Assembly: GCA_902529115.1 (NCBI GenBank)
Contig: CABZVB010000015.1
Location: 1 to 47,922 of the forward strand
Length of the DNA: 47,922 bases
From: an uncultured Balneola sp.
GTDB lineage: Bacteria > Bacteroidota > Rhodothermia > Balneolales > Balneolaceae
Reading direction: 5' to 3'
Positions 8,618 through 17,915 of this stretch are shown here, in pieces. The position numbers and the translations under genes were made by a program. The notes beneath the pieces are model-generated. The model was not told where the DNA came from and made no database searches. It worked only from the letters and a program-made list of their open reading frames with translations. The stretch's first letter is position 1. Each line of letters opens with the position of its first letter.

Positions 8618-9808
8618 ATGGATAAACAAACAAACCAAGCATCATCATTGGAACCTAAACTGCCCCAGCTGCCACAGGAATATAAAATTGTGCCAGCTGA
8701 TTATGGGTATCAATACGACGAGGATAAAATTGACCTCTTAGAGCTTGCAAAGACTATTTGGATTAGGCGTATATTCATTATTAAGGTAGTTGTCATTGGT
8801 ACGGTAGTAGGATTCTTAGCTGCCATATTAAGTCCTAAAGAATACAAAAGTACAGCCACTTTAATGCCTGAGTACTCAACCGAAAGTCAAGGGAGTGCGA
8901 GTAGCTTATTACGCCAATATGGAGGCTTATTGGGCATGAGTGGGGGCACCTATGTTAGTAACAGTAATGCCATTCGTGTAGATTTGTATCCAAATATTGT
9001 TCAAAGCACTAATTTTCAATTAAAGTTGATGAACCAGCCTTTTTATTTTTCAGACATCGATGCAACGGCTACTTTGTTTGAATATTACACGAAATTAAAT
9101 TCACCAGGGGTAATTGGATTTCTCGCGGCATATACCATTGGCTTACCGAGAAAAATTTTAGGTGCTATTTTACCGAAAAAAGAATTCATGACTTCGATGC
9201 CTAGTGATACTAAAGAATCTATGGTACTCAATCTTACTAAAGAAGAGGTAGACCTTATCAGCTTATTACGGCAAAAAATAACTGCTACACTAGATGAAGA
9301 ATCGGGCATTGTTTCGGTATCGGTTACTCTTCCCGATAATATAGCTGCTGCTGCAGTCACCGAGTATACTATTACAGAATTAACCGAATATCTTACAGAA
9401 TACCGCACCGAAAAAGTACTTCGAGACTTAACCTTTGTTGAAGAACAACTCACTATGGCCGAAGCACGATTCGAAGAAGCTCAATTGACTTTAGCTGAGT
9501 TTAGAGATAGCAATCAGGGTATCTTGTCCGCTAAAGCTCAGACCGAAGAGCAGCGATTAACATCTGAGTATCAAATTGCTTTCAATTTGTATAATGGTTT
9601 GACCCAGCAATACGAAGAGGCTAAACTTAAAGTACAAGAAGAAACTCCAGTTTTCAAAACCCTTGAAGCGGTACAAGTACCTTTAGAAGACGAAACTTCA
9701 GGATCCATGATCCTCTTAATCTTTATCATGCTTTCGGGTATAGGTTCGATAGGCTGGATTTTTGTCCATCCCCTGATTGAGCAGTTTAAAGACGCTGTTG
9801 AAAAATAA
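8618..9808 (+). CDS. Wzz-type polysaccharide chain-length determinant / co-polymerase
   Basis: A 396-residue inner-membrane protein. It has a cytoplasmic N-terminus (about 50 residues), a first membrane segment (about residues 53-71), the Wzz motif after it (SPKEYKSTATLMPEYS), a long periplasmic part with a coiled coil (about 265-345, LTFVEEQLTMAEARFEEAQLTLAEF) and a second membrane segment (about 361-383). No Walker kinase domain follows, so this is the membrane adaptor type without a fused tyrosine kinase. Wzz-like proteins set polymer length and contact the outer-membrane exporter; the SLBB gene directly downstream (30-base gap) is the obvious partner. No Shine-Dalgarno. Confidence 0.85.
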   Translation: MDKQTNQASSLEPKLPQLPQEYKIVPADYGYQYDEDKIDLLELAKTIWIRRIFIIKVVVIGTVVGFLAAILSPKEYKSTATLMPEYSTESQGSASSLLRQYGGLLGMSGGTYVSNSNAIRVDLYPNIVQSTNFQLKLMNQPFYFSDIDATATLFEYYTKLNSPGVIGFLAAYTIGLPRKILGAILPKKEFMTSMPSDTKESMVLNLTKEEVDLISLLRQKITATLDEESGIVSVSVTLPDNIAAAAVTEYTITELTEYLTEYRTEKVLRDLTFVEEQLTMAEARFEEAQLTLAEFRDSNQGILSAKAQTEEQRLTSEYQIAFNLYNGLTQQYEEAKLKVQEETPVFKTLEAVQVPLEDETSGSMILLIFIMLSGIGSIGWIFVHPLIEQFKDAVEK

Positions 9809-9838
9809 CCATATGGGCATCAAAATTAGAAGAATTAT

Positions 9839-12583
9839 ATGAATGCACTTCAAATGTCACGCAACTTATTAGTTTTAGCATGTTTACTTTCGGTGGGACT
9901 GTTTCATCCTGTACAAAATATACAAGCACAAAGTATTGATGAACTCCTTCAATCACGAGGACTTAGTTTTGAGCAGGTGCAAGAAATGGCCCAAAATGCG
10001 GGAATAGATCCTAACAACCCTGATGAATTAGCCGCTTTTGCAAGGCAAAATGGGGTTCCTGAGAGCCAAATTCAACTATATTTGGTACAATTACGACAAC
10101 TAGAAAATGAGGGTATAGAGTCTACTAGTGTTACAGATTTTACAGAAACGGTGGTCGCTTCGGAAGATATCCAAGAGCAGCCAATCCCCACTCAGGCGTC
10201 CAATCCTACATCACCCACAACCAATCCTCAAGACCAGGGTTTGACTTATTTTGGCTATAATATATTTAGTGGAGGTCCAGATAGTTTTCAGCCAAGCACA
10301 CCTAGCCCAGTGGACGAAGGCTATGTAGTCGGTCCTGATGACGAATTACGTTTAACGGTGTGGGGTGCCACTGAATTTCAGTATGAACTCAGAGTAGATA
10401 TCGAAGGAAGAACCAATATTCCAAACATTGGTTTGATTACCGTTGCAGGAAAAACTCTAAAAGAATTACGTACTTCTCTAAAGCTTCGTTTGGCTCAAAG
10501 TTACGCGGGCTTAGTTAAAACCCCTCCGACTATATTTATGGATCTTACGGTTACCCGGTACAAACCCATTGAAATTTTTGTTCTAGGTGAAGTGTCTAGT
10601 CCCGGTGCCTATACCGTTACTTCTAATGCCACCTTATTTAATGTACTTTATGCGGTAGGTGGTCCAACCACGGCAGGATCCCTACGAGATGTTCGAATCA
10701 TTCGTGATGGCCAAGTTCTTCGGACCCTCGATTTTTATGATCTACTTCTAGACGGTGTGCTGGCCGAAAACATCCCCCTTCTCAATAATGATCGAGTATT
10801 TATCCCCCCTAGGAATAATGAAATTCGGATCCAAGGTCCTGTAAAGCGTCCGGCTATTTACGAACTTAAAGATGGGGAAGACTTTCAGGATCTATTACGT
10901 TTTACAGCTGGGCTACAACCTGAAATCTACACCGACCGTTTTCAAATCAATAGAATCATTCCTATAGAAGAACGGAGTGATGCCAGTCGTGCACGTGAGA
11001 TATTAGACTTCAATTTGAATGATGTACTTACTGGTAACATCCCTATAACTTTAGTTGATGGTGATCGTATTCAGCTATTTTCAATAACAGATATTAATGA
11101 TCAAGTGGTTGAAATTAATGGGGCTGTGGATCAACCAGGTACCTTTGAATTAAATCAAGAACTTCAAACTATTCGAGATTTAATTCTAGCTGCGGACGGT
11201 CTAAGTGAAAATGCCTATTTGGGACAGGCCGAACTTATCCGAACTAATGATGATTTAACACAGAGTTATTTTACCGTTAATTTAGCAGAAGCTATTTCTG
11301 GCAATGAGGCTGAGAATATGATGCTTCAGAGGAGAGATTTGTTGACCATTTACACCTTGGATGATATTCGTCAGACTGGTTTGGTAAGTGTCGTAGGTTA
11401 CATTCGAAATCCAGCTAGTTACCCATGGAGAGAAAACCTAAGGGTGTATGATTTACTTTTTAAAGCAGGTGGACTCTTTGATGCAGAGTATTTAGAGCAG
11501 GTTCATCTCGATCGAGCCGATCTTATTCGCCGAAATGTCGATGGGCGAACTACGGAAGTCATCTCTTTCAATTTGGAAGAAGCCTTACAAGAAGAAGGCT
11601 TTGGTTTGGAGATTCTTCAGCCTTATGATAATATTCGAATCTATCCCAATACGGTTCAGTTGATTACCGATAAGTTTGTGATCATTGAAGGTGCTGTCAA
11701 AAATCCAGGGCGATACACCTATGATGAGGGAATGAGCCTAGAAGATCTCTTGCTCAAGGCCCAAGGCTTTAATGAAAATGCTTTTATTGGACGGGTTGAA
11801 GTTACTCGTATAGAGGAACCTATAACCGACCAACAAAAGGCTAAGTCTATAATTTATAATCTGATTAACAACTCTGCAGAACAATTTCAGTTTTATTCTA
11901 ATGATTTATTTTGGTCTTTAATGGACAAAGCGGCTCAGTTTAATTTAAAGCATATGGACCGTGTATATGTTCGAATCAATCCTAACTTTGAATTCCAGCA
12001 AACTGTTCTAGTAAATGGTGAAGTTGAGTTTCCGGGGTCCTACGCTATTTTGAGTAGTAATGAATCACTGCGGTCAGTTATAGAAAGGGCAGGAGGACTT
12101 ACCGATGAGGCCTATTCTAAAGGTTCTAGTGTTATTAGAGACAGTATTAAAGTTATCATCGATTTTGATGATAATTTACTAAGTCTAAATAACAACTTCT
12201 TGATTCAAGCGGGAGACCAAATCAATATTCCTAAAAAACCCAGAGTTGTTCTCATAACGGGGAATACGGTTATGAACGGTTTCATTGAATACGAACCTGG
12301 CAAAAGGATAAAGTATTATATGGATCGAGCCGGTGGTTTACAACCTAATACTTCTAAGTACCTCCAATTAACTCAGGCTAATGGAGCTGTTTTTAGGGTC
12401 AAACGGAAAGGTTTGTTTAAGAACAATCCAGTAGTAGATGAAGGAGCTATCATAAGTGCTATTTTCGAACAAGAACCAGAAAAAGAACCATTTGATTTGC
12501 GAGAGATCATTGTTGAATTAACCAGTATCACCACTTCAGCACTAACCCTTTATTTCCTAATTGACCGTATTACAATGCAATAG
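9839..12583 (+). CDS. polysaccharide export outer-membrane protein with multiple SLBB domains (Wza-like)
   Basis: A 914-residue exporter, more than twice the length of E. coli Wza. It shows a signal peptide (about residues 1-31, ending IQAQ), a helical leader domain (about 32-95) and a low-complexity Pro/Thr/Asn linker. A poly-export domain begins at GYVVGPDDELRLTVWG (about 160). About seven SLBB-type repeats follow, starting near residues 244, 330, 422, 515, 613, 722 and 802, each with a G-x-V-x-x-P-G-x-Y core. The last 20 residues contain a hydrophobic stretch (TSALTLYFLIDRI) that may be the outer-membrane helix. There is no lipobox cysteine at the signal-peptide end. It would form the periplasm-spanning export channel, with the upstream Wzz protein. 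Confidence 0.87.
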   Translation: MNALQMSRNLLVLACLLSVGLFHPVQNIQAQSIDELLQSRGLSFEQVQEMAQNAGIDPNNPDELAAFARQNGVPESQIQLYLVQLRQLENEGIESTSVTDFTETVVASEDIQEQPIPTQASNPTSPTTNPQDQGLTYFGYNIFSGGPDSFQPSTPSPVDEGYVVGPDDELRLTVWGATEFQYELRVDIEGRTNIPNIGLITVAGKTLKELRTSLKLRLAQSYAGLVKTPPTIFMDLTVTRYKPIEIFVLGEVSSPGAYTVTSNATLFNVLYAVGGPTTAGSLRDVRIIRDGQVLRTLDFYDLLLDGVLAENIPLLNNDRVFIPPRNNEIRIQGPVKRPAIYELKDGEDFQDLLRFTAGLQPEIYTDRFQINRIIPIEERSDASRAREILDFNLNDVLTGNIPITLVDGDRIQLFSITDINDQVVEINGAVDQPGTFELNQELQTIRDLILAADGLSENAYLGQAELIRTNDDLTQSYFTVNLAEAISGNEAENMMLQRRDLLTIYTLDDIRQTGLVSVVGYIRNPASYPWRENLRVYDLLFKAGGLFDAEYLEQVHLDRADLIRRNVDGRTTEVISFNLEEALQEEGFGLEILQPYDNIRIYPNTVQLITDKFVIIEGAVKNPGRYTYDEGMSLEDLLLKAQGFNENAFIGRVEVTRIEEPITDQQKAKSIIYNLINNSAEQFQFYSNDLFWSLMDKAAQFNLKHMDRVYVRINPNFEFQQTVLVNGEVEFPGSYAILSSNESLRSVIERAGGLTDEAYSKGSSVIRDSIKVIIDFDDNLLSLNNNFLIQAGDQINIPKKPRVVLITGNTVMNGFIEYEPGKRIKYYMDRAGGLQPNTSKYLQLTQANGAVFRVKRKGLFKNNPVVDEGAIISAIFEQEPEKEPFDLREIIVELTSITTSALTLYFLIDRITMQ

Positions 12584-12605
12584 ATTAGGGCTAAGCCCCT
12601 TTAAA

Positions 12606-13934
12606 ATGATAGAACAGTTACTTGCAAGAATTCTTAATAAATCCTACACCGTAGGTATTGTAGGTCTTGGCTATGTTGGTTTACCTCTAATGTGGACTTT
12701 TCATAAACAAGATTTACCAGTACTAGGATTTGATATTGACGAAGCCAAGGTGAAAAACCTAAAATTAGGTACCCCTTATATAAAACATCTTGGTAAGGAA
12801 ATGATGCAAAGTTTGGCTAAGTCTGCTACTTGTGATGTCACCACGGATTTTTCGCGATTAAAAGAAGCCGACGCATTGCTGTTGTGTGTACCGACGCCGT
12901 TAAATCAGTATAGGGAGCCGGATATGAGCTATATTATTAGCACTACAGAATCGGTCGCACATTACCTTAGAGAAGGACAGTTGGTAGTATTAGAGTCCAC
13001 CACCTATCCAGGTACTACTGAAGAAGTATTGATTCCACTCCTTGAAAAGTACTCGGGACTCACCGCAGGCAAAGACTTTTATGTGGCTTATAGCCCGGAG
13101 CGAGAAGATCCAGGTAATCCTAATTTCAATACTGCCAAGATTCCTAAAGTGATAGGTGGGCATGGAGATGACGCACTGAAGTTAGCTCAGGCATTATACG
13201 ATACAGCTATTGTGCAGACCGTACCGGTCAGTGATACTAAGACAGCTGAAGCGGTCAAGATTACTGAAAATGTATTTCGCTCGGTAAACATTGCTTTGGT
13301 GAACGAACTCAAAGTAGTCTATGCCAAAATGGGCATTGATGTACATGAGGTACTCGATGCCGCAGATACCAAACCATTTGGCTTCATGAAATTCACCCCA
13401 GGCCCAGGTCTTGGAGGACACTGCATTCCGATTGATCCTTTTTACCTAACTTGGAAAGCCCGCGAATTCCAAGAAAACACTCGTTTTATTGAACTCGCTG
13501 GTGAAATTAATACACATATGCCTCAATATGTGGTGGAGCAGACTAGCAAAGCGCTTAATATGCATAGAAAAGCTGTCAATGGATCAAAGATTCTCTTAGT
13601 GGGCTTAGCTTATAAACCCAACGTGGATGATATAAGAGAATCGCCTACTTTTGAGTTGATGGATTTACTTGAAGAATTAGGAGCCGAAGTTGCATTCTAC
13701 GATAGTTACATCCCCACCATACCACCTACAAGGGAGCACCCTGAATATATCGGTAGAAATTCGGTTGAATGGAATAAAGCGTCCATAAGTGAATTTGACG
13801 CGGTGCTGATTGCAACCAATCACTCGGACATCAATTACTGCGAGTTAGCTGACTGGTCGGACTGCGTGATTGATACTCGAAATGCGCTGAAGGGAATAAT
13901 ACCTAAACAGAAGCATCACATCTTTAAAGCTTAG
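12606..13934 (+). CDS. wbpA: UDP-N-acetylglucosamine 6-dehydrogenase (WbpA type)
   Basis: About 442 residues from ATG 12606. An upstream in-frame ATG at 12561 would overlap the exporter gene by 23 bases and add a tail without family similarity, so 12606 is preferred. A Rossmann NAD site is seen at VGIVGLGYVGLPL (about residues 16-28). The UDP-sugar dehydrogenase active site is PGPGLGGHCIPIDPFYLTWKA, with the catalytic Cys in GGHC. The IDPFYLTWKA form is that of the UDP-GlcNAc/ManNAc group rather than UDP-glucose dehydrogenase. It oxidises UDP-GlcNAc to UDP-GlcNAcA, the first step of the diacetamido-glucuronate pathway whose other steps (wbpB, wbpE, wbpD) are also in this window. A UDP-ManNAc (WecC) role is the alternative. 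Confidence 0.85.
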   Translation: MIEQLLARILNKSYTVGIVGLGYVGLPLMWTFHKQDLPVLGFDIDEAKVKNLKLGTPYIKHLGKEMMQSLAKSATCDVTTDFSRLKEADALLLCVPTPLNQYREPDMSYIISTTESVAHYLREGQLVVLESTTYPGTTEEVLIPLLEKYSGLTAGKDFYVAYSPEREDPGNPNFNTAKIPKVIGGHGDDALKLAQALYDTAIVQTVPVSDTKTAEAVKITENVFRSVNIALVNELKVVYAKMGIDVHEVLDAADTKPFGFMKFTPGPGLGGHCIPIDPFYLTWKAREFQENTRFIELAGEINTHMPQYVVEQTSKALNMHRKAVNGSKILLVGLAYKPNVDDIRESPTFELMDLLEELGAEVAFYDSYIPTIPPTREHPEYIGRNSVEWNKASISEFDAVLIATNHSDINYCELADWSDCVIDTRNALKGIIPKQKHHIFKA

Positions 13935-13938
13935 GATA

Positions 13939-13955
13939 TTTAGCCAATGGCTAAA
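13939..13955. terminator. short perfect hairpin after wbpA, possible weak terminator
   Basis: A 7-bp perfect inverted repeat (TTTAGCC, loop AAT, GGCTAAA) starts four bases after the wbpA stop. No T-run follows on the plus strand, so it is not a standard intrinsic terminator; it may stabilise the mRNA 3' end. The 133-base spacer to the next gene otherwise shows nothing clear. Confidence 0.3.
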
Positions 13956-14067
13956 ACCATCACCTCAAATAGTGGGTGGGTTCTGATTTGATAACCATTT
14001 ATCTTATTCCTATGGTATCCCTATCTTAGGTAGTCATTATTTACGCCGAGCAGAAAAAAGTGCTTAT

Positions 14068-15384
14068 ATGGAGTCTATTTCAGATAAATATAATCGAATT
14101 CTGAGTCATCATAAGGCGACCCTTAGACATGTAGTTAGAGCACTAAATAAGTTATCTTTGGAACTGGATGTCACTAAACTTCCAGATCAACTTCATCTCT
14201 TAGTTATAGGTAAGGGCTCTCAAATACTCCTAGAAGCCTTTACTCGCACCTACAAAGGTGAAGTTATGGATGGCATAGTGTTTAGCCCAAAACCGAACTT
14301 AATCGGAAACAACAACGAACGAATCAAAAAGCTTAGTTTTTTTACTGGAACCCATCCACTTCCTTCCTTTGAAAACGAAGCGACTACCCTTGAAATACTT
14401 AAATTCATACATGACCTCCCTACGGGAGCATCTCTTGTCTGCTTAATCAGTGGAGGTACTTCTTCTCTTTTGTGTTTGCCGCCGGACTCAATTTCAATAC
14501 ATGAGTTACAAATCACTTACCAAATACTTCTAGAATCAGGAGCAAGCATTGAAGAGATAAATACGGTTCGAAAGCATCTAAGTTTAGTTAAAGGAGGGAA
14601 TCTTGCCCAAAAAGCTCATAATCTGAAATTGCACACCTATTTGCTCTCGGACGTACCTCACGATAAGCCGGAGATCATCGGAAGTGGACCAACTGTAACC
14701 GATATGACTACTTTTTCTGATTCGTTGCAGGTACTAAATGACTACAATCTTAGCCAAGTACTGCCTTCTTCGGTTCTCAACTATCTTCATCAAGGGGTTC
14801 AAGGTCAACATCCAGAAACCCCTAAACCTGGCTTGAGTGACCATCCGAATCAGAAAATTCACCTGATTAACGGTGCCAAAATTATACAACCCTTTCTAGG
14901 TAGCCTATTAGAAGCACAAGGTTTTGTAGTTCACTGGGCCACAGATCCTATTCAAGGAATGGTTAAAAAAGAAACTCACCGCATAGCGGCTGAAGTTGTT
15001 TCTGTACTTAATGGAAAATCGGAGATATCATCAAAAATCCCGCAGGCAATTGTATACCATGGAGAATCCTATGTTGACGTCACTGGGACAGGAAAAGGTG
15101 GGCGTAACCAAGAGCTAGCTCTACATTTAGCGCTTTCTCTTGAAGGACAACACCCAGTGTCTATATTAACGCTGGCTACTGATGGGGTTGATGGGCCTAC
15201 AGACGCTGCTGGAGCCTTGGTGAGCAGTCTTACGACCTCGCATGCCCGCAAACAAAACACCTTGCCAGAATTCTACATTCAGCAAAACGATAGTTATCAT
15301 TTTCATGAGAGAATGAAGACTTTGGTGAAAACAGGTCCAACAGGTAACAACCTCATGGATCTTTGCGTGGTTTTAGTCGGCTAA
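14068..15384 (+). CDS. glycerate 2-kinase (GckA/MOFRL family)
   Basis: A 438-residue protein of the class II glycerate kinase (DUF4147 plus MOFRL) family. It phosphorylates D-glycerate to 2-phosphoglycerate using ATP. Motifs seen are LLVIGKGSQILLEAF near the start, LVCLISGGTSSLL (about residues 123-135), INTVRKHLSLVKGGNLA (about 164-180), LLSDVPHDKPEIIGSGPT, and the C-terminal MOFRL segment GTGKGGRNQELALHLAL with LATDGVDGPTDAAGA. The length is normal. It sits between polysaccharide genes; a role in glycerate salvage, serine-cycle type metabolism or glyceryl-glycoside turnover cannot be separated from sequence. Confidence 0.87.
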   Translation: MESISDKYNRILSHHKATLRHVVRALNKLSLELDVTKLPDQLHLLVIGKGSQILLEAFTRTYKGEVMDGIVFSPKPNLIGNNNERIKKLSFFTGTHPLPSFENEATTLEILKFIHDLPTGASLVCLISGGTSSLLCLPPDSISIHELQITYQILLESGASIEEINTVRKHLSLVKGGNLAQKAHNLKLHTYLLSDVPHDKPEIIGSGPTVTDMTTFSDSLQVLNDYNLSQVLPSSVLNYLHQGVQGQHPETPKPGLSDHPNQKIHLINGAKIIQPFLGSLLEAQGFVVHWATDPIQGMVKKETHRIAAEVVSVLNGKSEISSKIPQAIVYHGESYVDVTGTGKGGRNQELALHLALSLEGQHPVSILTLATDGVDGPTDAAGALVSSLTTSHARKQNTLPEFYIQQNDSYHFHERMKTLVKTGPTGNNLMDLCVVLVG

Positions 15385-15421
15385 GCATTCCCTATTTCGC
15401 TCTAAATGTGTACCTTTCAAT

Positions 15422-16489
15422 ATGGTTTGGGAACATCCTATATACTTATATGGTCTTATCGCCATCCCGATGCTCTTGTTTGGAGTATGGCTGCGTACAC
15501 TTACCCTATCCCGTCGGGCTGGGAAGTTCTTTGATCCTCTGCAAAAAGAGCGTCTTCAACTAGGTTTTAAGCAATCTCGAGCTCGGTTTAAGCAGAGTTT
15601 ATTTTTGATAGCCATTACCTTTCTCATTATTTCACTTGCAGGCCCCAAAATTGGCACCGAAGTGCGCGAGGTAAAACAGCGTGGGGTAGATATGCTAATT
15701 GCCCTCGACGTATCAGCCAGTATGAACGCCGAAGATGTCCGCCCTAGCCGCTTAGAAAAAGCTAAATTTGAAATTAACCGCCTGATCGAACGACTCGATG
15801 GCGACAGGGTAGGACTGATTATTTTTACAGGTGAAGCCTTTCTACAAAGTCCGATGACTTTGGATTATTCTGCGCTCCGGTTATTCCTCGAAATTGTGAG
15901 TACTGATCAAATGCCGAGTTCTGCAACCGATTTTGCATCAGCATTGGAAGTCGCAGAACAGGCTTTTAATTCACTAGACTCAGAAGAACAAAAAAATCAA
16001 AGTGCTATCACAGCTGCTCGCGTACTGCTTATTATATCTGACGGCGAAGATCATGAGCAGAAATACAATGATGTTTTAAACACTCTGACCGATGCCCAAG
16101 TATATATTTACACTCTTGGCATTGGCACAACCGCAGGTACTACTATCCCCTTATACGAACAAGGTACCGGCGAATATATGGGTTATAAGCGTGATCGTCA
16201 GGGGAAAGTGGTAACTACCGCACTTCAGCGAGAAGTTCTTCAGCAAATGGCTGCTCAGGGTGGCGGAAGCTATTATCAGATTGATCGTGGAAATTCTGGT
16301 ATCGACGCCTTTCTTGCTCGGGTCGAGGAACTCGAACAGGGTGAGTTCTCTTCCCAGGAGTATGCTGACTTTAAGGACCAATACCAATGGCCAGCTGCTT
16401 TTGGGCTCATACTACTACTGCTTTCTTGGCTTTTACCCGCTTATTCAGCTACCAAGCATCCCCCAGAATTTCTAAATATTCCGGGTTAA
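15422..16489 (+). CDS. BatB-like VWA-domain membrane protein
   Basis: A 355-residue protein with the Bat (Bacteroides aerotolerance) layout. Two membrane segments lie near the N-terminus (about residues 8-25 and 56-74), then comes a von Willebrand A domain with an intact MIDAS site (Asp96, Ser98, Ser100 in ALDVSASMN; LLIISDGEDHE), and a C-terminal membrane segment (about 327-346). The stretch TIPLYEQGTGEYMGYKRDRQGKVV is typical of BatB. Bat proteins usually sit with a MoxR ATPase, DUF58 and TPR genes; none is adjacent here, so this copy is orphaned. It starts 37 bases after the glycerate kinase, suggesting co-transcription. Function is unknown beyond envelope or oxidative stress links suggested for the family. 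Confidence 0.82.
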   Translation: MVWEHPIYLYGLIAIPMLLFGVWLRTLTLSRRAGKFFDPLQKERLQLGFKQSRARFKQSLFLIAITFLIISLAGPKIGTEVREVKQRGVDMLIALDVSASMNAEDVRPSRLEKAKFEINRLIERLDGDRVGLIIFTGEAFLQSPMTLDYSALRLFLEIVSTDQMPSSATDFASALEVAEQAFNSLDSEEQKNQSAITAARVLLIISDGEDHEQKYNDVLNTLTDAQVYIYTLGIGTTAGTTIPLYEQGTGEYMGYKRDRQGKVVTTALQREVLQQMAAQGGGSYYQIDRGNSGIDAFLARVEELEQGEFSSQEYADFKDQYQWPAAFGLILLLLSWLLPAYSATKHPPEFLNIPG

Positions 16490-16511
16490 AGAAGCCCTTT
16501 TGTTATTTCTC

Positions 16512-17324
16512 ATGATTCATCAGCATCCATCCTCAAAAAGAACTTTACCAACCTCTAAAATTAAGGTTTTCGTCACCGACATAGATGGTTGTATAACTGA
16601 TCCTTTTGAAACACCCAACTGGGAGCCTTATACCCAAATTCGCGCCTTACAACTTCAGAGTGAGTTAGATCCTAGCATTCCACCTATGAGTATTTGTACA
16701 GGTAGACCTATGCCCTATGCTGAGGCGCACGCCCAATTTTTGGGCATACGGTATCCCTTTGTGTTTGAGAGTGGGGGCGGGTTGTATGATCTTATGACCA
16801 ATACTTTAACGTGGAATCCTATTGTTACCGATGCTTTAACATCGGATATTGAAGGCATTCGAGCATGGGCATATGATGAAATTTCCCCCAATTTTCCAGG
16901 TTCGATTCCTGAATTTGCCAAATTTACTGATGTCGGGCTTATCCATCGTGACAAATTGGTCATTGATGAAATACATACCTTAGCTACCAAAAAAATATCC
17001 CAAGAGTACCCACATTTCGAGGTACACAAAACCGATGTCTCAGTGAACATTATTGTGAAAAAAGCCAACAAAGGAGAGGGCCTGGCGCATCTAGCCAAGA
17101 CGTTAGAGGTAGATTTATTTGAAATGGCGTACATTGGAGATTCCAGTGGAGATATTCCTGGTCTTGAACGAGTAGGAATGGCTTTTGCACCCTCTAATGC
17201 TGATGAAAATGTAAAAGAAGTGGCTCATTTGGTTACTAGCAGACCTTCAACGGATGGGGTTTTAGAAGCTTACCACTGGATCATTCAACATAACTTACAA
17301 GTGCAACTTTGGGAACCACTATGA
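16512..17324 (+). CDS. HAD-IIB (Cof-like) sugar phosphatase
   Basis: About 270 residues if ATG 16512 (MIHQHPSS) is used; ATG 16500 would add four. This is a HAD-superfamily phosphatase with the nucleophile motif [12 protein letters not shown] (two Asp), motif II in MSICTGRP, and the acidic motif [17 protein letters not shown] near the C-terminus. The middle forms a C2B-type cap, as in sucrose-phosphate, mannosyl-3-phosphoglycerate and archaeal phosphoglycolate phosphatases. It overlaps the wbpD start by four bases (ATGA), so it is coupled to sugar-nucleotide genes. A phosphosugar substrate for glycan synthesis is plausible. Given the glycerate kinase two genes upstream, a phosphoglycerate glycoside is also possible; neither is proven. 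Confidence 0.75.
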   Translation: MIHQHPSSKRTLPTSKIKVFVTDIDGCITDPFETPNWEPYTQIRALQLQSELDPSIPPMSICTGRPMPYAEAHAQFLGIRYPFVFESGGGLYDLMTNTLTWNPIVTDALTSDIEGIRAWAYDEISPNFPGSIPEFAKFTDVGLIHRDKLVIDEIHTLATKKISQEYPHFEVHKTDVSVNIIVKKANKGEGLAHLAKTLEVDLFEMAYIGDSSGDIPGLERVGMAFAPSNADENVKEVAHLVTSRPSTDGVLEAYHWIIQHNLQVQLWEPL

Positions 17325-17905
17325 ACGATGTATTCATACATAAAACCGCTATTGTCGATCAACCCGCAGACATTGGGTCTGGCACCAAGATATGGCACTG
17401 GGTGCATGTGATGACCGGCGCAAAAATAGGGGAAGGTTGCGTACTTGGCCAAAATGTATATGTTGGAGGAAAAGCCCTCCTTGGCAATAACGTCCGTGTT
17501 CAGAATAATGTATCCATCTACGACCGAGTGATCCTGGCTGATGATGTTTTTTGCGGCCCTAGCATGGTATTTACCAATGTGATCAACCCTCGAAGCTCGG
17601 TTGAGCGTAAGGATGAATATCTCGAGACATATGTGGGTAAAGGAACCAGTATAGGTGCTAATGCCACTATTATTTGCGGTAATAATATCGGCGAATATGC
17701 TTTTATCGGTGCGGGGAGTGTGGTAACCAAACCTGTACCTGCGTATGCCCTCATGGTGGGTAACCCTGCCAAACAAATTGGATGGATGTCCAGAGTGGGC
17801 TTTCGATTAGAATTTGATGATGAGGGAATGGCGGTTTGTGGGGAGACGGGGGAGAGGTATAAAAAAATAGAAAATGTAACCACCTATTTAGGTGACAAAG
17901 CATAA
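17321..17905 (+). CDS. wbpD: WbpD-type UDP-3-amino-glucuronate N-acetyltransferase (left-handed beta helix)
   Basis: About 194 residues from ATG 17321; an in-frame ATG at 17309 would add four residues inside the upstream gene. Hexapeptide repeats run from about residue 8 to 145 ([63 protein letters not shown]). The WHWVHV and NNVSIYDRV segments are typical of WbpD/WlbB, which use acetyl-CoA to acetylate the 3-amino group of UDP-GlcNAc(3N)A. The C-terminus carries a Cys ([11 protein letters not shown]), as common in this group. Coupled to the HAD gene upstream (ATGA) and 10 bases before ugd. Confidence 0.88.
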   Translation: MNDVFIHKTAIVDQPADIGSGTKIWHWVHVMTGAKIGEGCVLGQNVYVGGKALLGNNVRVQNNVSIYDRVILADDVFCGPSMVFTNVINPRSSVERKDEYLETYVGKGTSIGANATIICGNNIGEYAFIGAGSVVTKPVPAYALMVGNPAKQIGWMSRVGFRLEFDDEGMAVCGETGERYKKIENVTTYLGDKA

Positions 17906-17915
17906 TCGATTAACC

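Noticed and set aside
17285-17776. Minus-strand open frame of 163 codons opposite wbpD
   Set aside because: Antisense to hexapeptide repeats, which often give long shadow frames; no motif of its own.
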